Part shown: positions 58,138-64,000 of the stretch, piece after piece
Position numbering within the stretch: position 1 is the first letter of the stretch
How the letters are laid out: every line of letters starts with the position of its first letter
The notes under the pieces: model-generated
What the model was told of the DNA's origin: nothing
Databases searched by the model: none
The model's input: the letters and a program-made list of their open reading frames with translations, nothing else
NCBI GenBank assembly: GCA_026708965.1
Contig: JAPOTY010000027.1
Span: forward strand, 1 to 64,000
Source of the DNA: Gammaproteobacteria bacterium
GTDB taxonomy: Bacteria > Pseudomonadota > Gammaproteobacteria > Steroidobacterales > Foliamicaceae
Length of the DNA: 64,000 bases
Reading direction: 5' to 3'
Translations under genes and position numbers: made by a program

Positions 58138-58478
58138 GCAAAACCCCCCAATGAAACACTGCTATCAGTTCCTTGCGCCAACACCGCATGCTCGCGCTTG
58201 ATCTGCTCGCGGAAACTTTCCGGCACTTCGTCCCACACGAAGAGGTCCACGCGGAACGGGAGGCTGCTTTCCTCAAGGGATTCGCGCAGATCGGACACCG
58301 CCCGCGCTTGCTCCGGCGCGGTGAACACCACCATGTCCAGATCGGAAGCCGGCCGGCCGGTTCCCTTGACTCTTGAGCCATACGCCCAAGCTTCCGTATC
58401 AGGGAGATGCCGGGACAGCAGTGAAACCAACGTTTTCCGCTGGTCGTATGTGATGTCAATCGCTTGGTTCAGCGCCAT
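58134..58478 (-). CDS. MNT-type minimal nucleotidyltransferase
   Basis: EAWAYGSRVKGTGRPASDLDMVVF (GSRxxG...SDLD). Confidence 0.88.
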   Translation of the reverse strand: MALNQAIDITYDQRKTLVSLLSRHLPDTEAWAYGSRVKGTGRPASDLDMVVFTAPEQARAVSDLRESLEESSLPFRVDLFVWDEVPESFREQIKREHAVLAQGTDSSVSLGGFA

Positions 58479-58885
58479 GCCTCGCCGCTCAACGTGCCGT
58501 GCAAGCGCATAGCATCGCCAGTGAAATCCGGCACGAGGCCCAAGCATGCTTTGGCGTTTTCGCCGTCGTAATCGTGCGATGTATCAGTGCGTGCGTCCGC
58601 ATACTTGAACCACTGCTCCACTGGTGAGGGCAGTAGTCGGTTCTCGTTCGCCAAACGAAAAATCGGCTTTGGGCTGTTGGGCGAATCTGCGATGCCCAAC
58701 TCCTCCGTCAGATACCGCTTCAGCACCTTCCAAAGGCAGTCGTAACAGGTCTCGAAACGTTGGATGACCGACTCGGCGATGCCCTCTCGGATCAATTCAG
58801 GCTCTACGGCGTCCAAGGCCAGATGGTTAAGGTACTGCTCCTCAAGGCGCTTGAGGGACGAGCGAAACTTGCTGTAGTCGATCAT
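58469..58885 (-). CDS. HEPN-like nucleotidyltransferase partner (HI0074 type)
   Basis: AESVIQRFETCYDCLWKVLKRYL...PVEQWFKYADARTDTSHDYDGENAK; overlaps MNT gene. Confidence 0.85.
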   Translation of the reverse strand: MIDYSKFRSSLKRLEEQYLNHLALDAVEPELIREGIAESVIQRFETCYDCLWKVLKRYLTEELGIADSPNSPKPIFRLANENRLLPSPVEQWFKYADARTDTSHDYDGENAKACLGLVPDFTGDAMRLHGTLSGEAWR

Positions 58886-58971
58886 GAAACATGCCCCTCA
58901 GTTCGATATTCGATGCAACGTTCACTACGTGCATACCCCTAGGATAACGCCTCAAGTGAGCGATCATTTCC

Positions 58972-59117
58972 TCAACTGTCATTATTTGTCCCGCCCTCCA
59001 AATCCGAGATGTACTTGAGGAAGATCAGGCCCAGCGCGACATGCTTGTAGTCGGACGGCTCCATGTTGCCGCGCAGCTTGTCCGCCGCCGCCCAAAGCTT
59101 GGCCTCGAATCCGAGAG
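58972..59117 (-). pseudogene. HsdM N-terminal fragment abutting tRNA-Asn
   Basis: [38 protein letters not shown] then truncation. Confidence 0.78.
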
Positions 59118-59193
59118 TGGCTCCCCGGGCCGGACTCGAACCAGCGACCAATTGGTTAACAGCCAACCGCTCTACCTACTGAGCTACCGGGGA
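59118..59193 (-). tRNA. tRNA-Asn (GTT)
   Basis: TCCCCGGTAGCTCAGTAGGTAGAGCGGTTGGCTGTTAACCAATTGGTCGCTGGTTCGAGTCCGGCCCGGGGAGCCA; 7-bp acceptor, anticodon GTT, encoded CCA. Confidence 0.96.
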
Positions 59194-59225
59194 AGCGCAG
59201 CGCGATTTTAGCCGCAACGGCCCCC

Positions 59226-60410
59226 TCAGGCGAGCAGGCGGCGGAGGCGGCGCGCGGCTTCCTCGAGGTCGTCCATGCCGCAGGCGAAGGAGAACCGCAA
59301 ATGCCCTTCGGCGCCGAACGCGGATCCCGGAACCAAGGCCACTTCGGCCTCGGAAAGGATCAGCTCCGCCAGTTCCGCATCGTTGGCCAGCCCTTTGGCC
59401 CGGATGGCTTCGCGGGCATCCACGAACAGGTAGAAGGCGCCCTGGGCGCGCGCGCAGCGCATGCCCGGCGTGGCGCTGATGGCTTGGTGCAGGTAGTCGT
59501 AGCGCTCCTTGAACGCCTTGCGCATGGCTTCAAGCATCGACTGGTCGCCATCAAGAGCCGCGGCGGCGGCGGCTTGCGAGATGCTGCACGGATTGGCCGT
59601 GGTCTGGCTGCACAGCTTGCGCATGGCGCCCACCAGGGCCGCGTTGGCGCCCGCGTAGCCGATGCGCCAGCCGGTCATCGCGTAAGCTTTGGAAACGCCG
59701 TTGACGGTAATGATGCGGTCGCGCATCGAAGTCCATAATTGCGCGGGCGTAAGCCAGGGCTCATCGCCCCAGTAGATATGCTCGTAGATATCGTCGGACA
59801 CGACCACGACGCGCTCGTGGGCGCCCAGCACCTCGCCCAGGGCCTCAAGCTCCGCCCGCGTGTAGCTGACCCCGGTGGGGTTGCCCGGCGTGTTGAGGAA
59901 AATCATCCGGGTGCGCCCGGTGATGGCCGATTCCACTTGCTCGGGCGTTACCTTGTAGCCGCTATCGATATCCGCGGAAACGATGACCGGCGTTCCGTCG
60001 CATAATTTAACGATATCGGGGTAGGAAACCCAGTAGGGCGCGAGGATGATCGCTTCGTCGCCGGGATTGAGCAGCGCCGCGGAAGCGTTGAACAGAACCT
60101 GCTTGGCGCCGGCGCCCACGGAAATCTGCGAAGGTTCGAACTCAAGTTGGTTGTCGCGCTTGAACTTGCTGCATATGGCGCGCTTCAGTTCGGGTGTGCC
60201 GTCGGCCGCGGTGTAGCGGGTGTCGCCGGCTTCCATCGCGGCGGCGGCGGCGGCACGAACGTGTTCGGGGGTGTCGAAGTCGGGTTCGCCGGCGCTGAGG
60301 CTTAGCACATCGCGTCCTTCGGCCCGCATCTCCCGGGCTAGGGTGGAAATAGCGATGGTGGCCGAGGGCTTGACCCGCTGGACGCGCTCGGATAGCTGCA
60401 TTGAACTCAT
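59226..60410 (-). CDS. aspC: Class I aspartate aminotransferase
   Basis: [55 protein letters not shown]. Confidence 0.92.
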   Translation of the reverse strand: MSSMQLSERVQRVKPSATIAISTLAREMRAEGRDVLSLSAGEPDFDTPEHVRAAAAAAMEAGDTRYTAADGTPELKRAICSKFKRDNQLEFEPSQISVGAGAKQVLFNASAALLNPGDEAIILAPYWVSYPDIVKLCDGTPVIVSADIDSGYKVTPEQVESAITGRTRMIFLNTPGNPTGVSYTRAELEALGEVLGAHERVVVVSDDIYEHIYWGDEPWLTPAQLWTSMRDRIITVNGVSKAYAMTGWRIGYAGANAALVGAMRKLCSQTTANPCSISQAAAAAALDGDQSMLEAMRKAFKERYDYLHQAISATPGMRCARAQGAFYLFVDAREAIRAKGLANDAELAELILSEAEVALVPGSAFGAEGHLRFSFACGMDDLEEAARRLRRLLA

Positions 60411-60561
60411 AACGATGCTCGCTCTTGCAATGAGCGCCCATTTTATCGGCCTATGCAGCATTCTGCGCCAACAGGCGGCCTCGAAGCGCTTGCCGCGAGG
60501 AAAACGAGCAAGAGTGCGGGATCGAAGCGCCGATGTTTCCAAGGGGTGCTACAGTGCGCGG

Positions 60562-62598
60562 ATGAGTGCGGATCGATTCGATCTGGAGTCGGACTTCCAG
60601 TTGTCGGGCGACCAGCCGCAGGCCGTGGCTGCGCTATGCGAAGGATTGGAGCAGGGCCTTGCCCGGCAGACGCTTCTCGGAGTGACCGGCTCCGGGAAGA
60701 CCTACACGCTGGCCAGCGTGGTGGCGCGGCAGCAGCGGCCGGCGCTGGTGCTGGCGCCCAACAAAACGCTGGCGGCGCAGCTCTACGGGGAATTCCGGGA
60801 TTTCTTCCCCCGCAACCGGGTGGAGTACTTCGTGTCGTACTACGACTACTACCAGCCCGAAGCCTACGTGCCCTCCACCGACACCTATATCGAGAAGGAC
60901 GCCTCCATCAACAGCCATATCGAGCAGATGCGGCTGTCGGCCACCAAGGCGCTGATGGAGCGCAAGGACACCATCGTGGTGGCCACCGTGTCGGCGATCT
61001 ACGGGCTGGGCGATCCGGATGCCTATTTCCAGATGATCCTGCACTTGGTGCGCGGCGACCGGATCGACCAGCGCGACCTGCTGCGGCGGCTGGCGGATCT
61101 GCAGTACAGCCGCAACGAGGCGGAGCTCCGGCAGGGCACTTTCCGCGTTCGCGGCGATGTGCTGGACGTGTTTCCGGCGGAATCGGAGCGCGAAGCGGTG
61201 CGGGTGCAGCTTTTCGACGACGAGGTCGAGGATATCCGCTACTTCGACCCGCTAACGGGCGAAACGGGCCGGCGCGTGCCGAGAGTCACGATTTATCCCA
61301 AGACCCACTACGTGACGCCGCGGGAGACGCTGGAGGGCGCGGTGGACAAGATCCGCTGCGAGTTGCGCGAACGCTTGGGCGTTTTGCGCGCCGGCCAGCG
61401 CCTCGTGGAGGCGCAGCGCCTGGAGCAGCGCACGCTGTTCGATATCGAGATGATGCGGGAGGTGGGCTATTGCACCGGCATCGAGAACTACAGCCGCTAC
61501 CTTTCCGGGAGGCAGGCGGGCGAGCCGCCGCCGTGCCTGTTCGATTACGTGCCGGCGGATGCGCTGCTGTTCGTGGACGAGAGCCATGTCACGCTTCCGC
61601 AGCTGGGCGGCATGTTCCGCGGCGACCGTTCGCGCAAGGAAACCTTGGTGGAATTCGGCTTCCGCCTGCCTTCGGCGCTGGACAACCGGCCCTTGCGGTT
61701 CGAGGAGTTCGAGCGGATTTCCCCGCAAACGATATACGTGTCGGCCACTCCCGGCCCGTTTGAGCATGAGCATTCCGATGCCTTGGTGGAGCAGGTGGTG
61801 CGGCCCACCGGGCTGGTCGATCCGGGCGTGGAGATCCGCCCCGCATCGCGCCAGGTCGATGATGTGCTCTCGGAGATCGCGCTGCGGGTCGAGCGCGGCG
61901 AGCGGGTGCTGATCACCACGCTGACCAAGCGCATGGCCGAGGACCTTACCGAATTCCTGGAGGAGCACGGCGTGCGCGTGCGCTACCTGCACTCCGATAT
62001 CGACACGGTGGAAAGGGTGGAGATCATCCGCGACCTCAGGCTGGGATCCTTCGACGTGCTGGTGGGCATCAACCTGCTGCGCGAGGGGCTGGACATGCCG
62101 GAGGTGTCGCTGGTGGCGATCTTCGATGCCGACAAGGAGGGCTTCCTTCGTTCCGAGCGCTCGCTCATTCAGACCATAGGGCGTGCCGCGCGCAACCTCA
62201 ACGGAATGGCCATTCTGTATGCCGACAAGCGCACCGGCGCGATTCGCGGCGCCTTGGAGGAAACCAACCGCCGCCGCGCCAGGCAACTCGACTTCAACCG
62301 CGAGCACGGCATCGAGCCGCGCGGCATACAAAAGGAGGTGCCGGACATCATGGAAGGCGCGGTGGTGAGGGGGCGCGGCCGGCGGGGGCCGGCGCGCAAG
62401 GTGGCGGAACGGATTTCGGAGTATCGGGCGTTGACCCCGGAGCAGGTGATGAAGAAGATCAAGCAACTCGAAAAGCGCATGTACCGGCATGCGCAGGATC
62501 TGGAGTTCGAGGAGGCCGCTGCGCTGCGCGACGAAATCCTGCTGCTGCGCCGCGACGGCCTCGGCATCCCGGAATCCGATGGGGCCGTGGCTTCCTGA
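60562..62598 (+). CDS. uvrB: Excinuclease ABC subunit B
   Basis: [48 protein letters not shown]-terminal UVR motif. Confidence 0.97.
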   Translation: MSADRFDLESDFQLSGDQPQAVAALCEGLEQGLARQTLLGVTGSGKTYTLASVVARQQRPALVLAPNKTLAAQLYGEFRDFFPRNRVEYFVSYYDYYQPEAYVPSTDTYIEKDASINSHIEQMRLSATKALMERKDTIVVATVSAIYGLGDPDAYFQMILHLVRGDRIDQRDLLRRLADLQYSRNEAELRQGTFRVRGDVLDVFPAESEREAVRVQLFDDEVEDIRYFDPLTGETGRRVPRVTIYPKTHYVTPRETLEGAVDKIRCELRERLGVLRAGQRLVEAQRLEQRTLFDIEMMREVGYCTGIENYSRYLSGRQAGEPPPCLFDYVPADALLFVDESHVTLPQLGGMFRGDRSRKETLVEFGFRLPSALDNRPLRFEEFERISPQTIYVSATPGPFEHEHSDALVEQVVRPTGLVDPGVEIRPASRQVDDVLSEIALRVERGERVLITTLTKRMAEDLTEFLEEHGVRVRYLHSDIDTVERVEIIRDLRLGSFDVLVGINLLREGLDMPEVSLVAIFDADKEGFLRSERSLIQTIGRAARNLNGMAILYADKRTGAIRGALEETNRRRARQLDFNREHGIEPRGIQKEVPDIMEGAVVRGRGRRGPARKVAERISEYRALTPEQVMKKIKQLEKRMYRHAQDLEFEEAAALRDEILLLRRDGLGIPESDGAVAS

Positions 62599-62718
62599 CC
62601 CGCTAGGGGGCGCCGCATTTTGATCCCTTTGATCCCTGAGCCTTGCATTCGTTCGCCCAAACCTAGGCTTTTCCCGCCACCTATAATGGCCCGCAGGCTC
62701 AAACGCTAAAGGTCAGGC

Positions 62719-63462
62719 ATGAAATCCTTGCGGCTGATTGCGCCGGCGCTATTGCTGCTGGCCCCCCTTGCGCTTCATTCCGATGATGGCGCCGACGCCC
62801 GGGGCGATATCGCCCGGCTGAAGGAAAAATACGCCAATGCGGACGAGGTGCGTGTGACTCCTATCGAGGGCCTTTACGAGCTGCGCTTTGGCTACCGGCT
62901 GGCCTACGTTGACGCCGAAGGCCGTTTCGGTTTCCTCGGATCGGGCGACCTGGAGGATGTTTCAACCGGCGAGAACCTGTCCGAGCGGAGACGGGCGGCC
63001 GCGCGCCGCGAGCTCATGGCGAGCCTGGACGATTGGGACACGCTCGATTTCATGCCCGATAAAACCGCCTATGAACTGCTGGTGTTCACCGATATCGATT
63101 GCGGATACTGCCGCCGCCTGCATCAGCAGATGGCCGAATACCATCAGCTTGGAATCGGCGTGCGCTACGCGGCCTTCCCGCGCTCCGGGCCGGACACGGA
63201 CACCTGGACCGCCATGCAGTCCATCTGGTGCTCCGATGATCGTCTGGAGGCCCTGACCCGGGCAAAGGCCGGCGGCTTCGTGCCGGAGCGCCAATGCGGC
63301 TCTCCGTCCGTGGAGCGCCATTACGGGCTGGGCCGGGAAATCGGCCTCAGCGGCACTCCCGCGCTGGTGACTCCGAGCGGGCAGCTGATTCCCGGCTATA
63401 TCCCGCCGGCCCGCCTGGCGGCCATGCTCTCCGAAAGCGAGGCCTCGGAGCCGCCGGAATAG
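62719..63462 (+). CDS. DsbC/DsbG-like thiol:disulfide interchange protein
   Basis: LLVFTDIDCGYCRRLHQQM; SGTPALVTPSGQLIPGY; signal peptide. Confidence 0.88.
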   Translation: MKSLRLIAPALLLLAPLALHSDDGADARGDIARLKEKYANADEVRVTPIEGLYELRFGYRLAYVDAEGRFGFLGSGDLEDVSTGENLSERRRAAARRELMASLDDWDTLDFMPDKTAYELLVFTDIDCGYCRRLHQQMAEYHQLGIGVRYAAFPRSGPDTDTWTAMQSIWCSDDRLEALTRAKAGGFVPERQCGSPSVERHYGLGREIGLSGTPALVTPSGQLIPGYIPPARLAAMLSESEASEPPE

Positions 63463-63548
63463 CGTCGGAACGAGCCGTATTTCGTGATTGCCTTATTGGC
63501 TTGAGGCCATCCTGACATCAACCGGCGGCATGGGCCGGATGCGCGGAA

Positions 63549-63872
63549 TCAGCGTTCGAGGTACTGGAGCTTGTCGGGCACTTCGCGCCAGTCGTCGGCG
63601 TCCGGCGGAGGCTCCCCGGCCTCGGCAATGACCGGCCATTGCTGCGAGAGTTCCGCGTTCAGTTCCAGAAAGCCTTCCTGGCCAGGCGGAATCTCGTCTT
63701 CGGAAACAATGGCATCGACCGGGCATTCCGGCTCGCAAAGCGTGCAGTCGATGCATTCCTCGGGATCGATCACAAGCATGTTGGGACCCTCATGGAAGCA
63801 GTCCACCGGGCAGACCTCCACGCAATCCATTAATTTGCATTTGATGCAGCTTTCAAGAACCAGAAACGTCAT
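63549..63872 (-). CDS. fdxA: 7Fe/8Fe ferredoxin (FdxA type)
   Basis: [47 protein letters not shown]. Confidence 0.95.
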   Translation of the reverse strand: MTFLVLESCIKCKLMDCVEVCPVDCFHEGPNMLVIDPEECIDCTLCEPECPVDAIVSEDEIPPGQEGFLELNAELSQQWPVIAEAGEPPPDADDWREVPDKLQYLER

Positions 63873-64000
63873 CGCCGTGCGTTTTTCCTGTTTTCCGCGC
63901 CGAAGCCCCTAATGATAATCAATCCGGGGAGCGCGGAGGAACCGTGTCCAGGCTCAAGCCGCTGCCCTCGCTGTCCAGGTAGCGGCGCAATGCGATCACT

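Overview
High-GC bacterial chromosome segment, probably gammaproteobacterial judging by the gyrA-serC-serA-aroA-cmk-rpsA-ihfB-lapA-lapB core block and the divergent aspC/uvrB pair. It mixes housekeeping genes with several accessory blocks. (1) A TonB/ExbD/ExbD/ExbB/TonB-dependent-receptor/MauG-type peroxidase operon lies at 5.3-11.5 kb; the receptor's signal peptide is out of frame across a C8 tract. (2) A second TonB-dependent receptor operon lies at 37.7-42.7 kb and carries an in-frame C10 tract. (3) The best candidate for an undescribed system is a probable envelope phospho-signalling/stator system at 15-30 kb. It comprises two lipoproteins (one with 4 x 75 bp coding tandem repeats), a membrane Ser/Thr kinase, a PEGA plus Cys-less FGE-fold protein, and, after ppx/ppk, an operon of sixA, a MotA/TolQ-like channel, an FHA protein, and a VWA protein whose N-terminal TM helix resembles ExbD/MotB. 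(4) A degraded type I R-M / MNT-HEPN remnant abuts tRNA-Asn at 55.6-59.2 kb. (5) A large cloverleaf-like palindromic intergenic repeat occurs twice, at about 1-100 and 32310-32413. No rRNA, CRISPR array, complete IS element or prophage was recognised. All calls come from reading the sequence and ORF translations; no database search was run.
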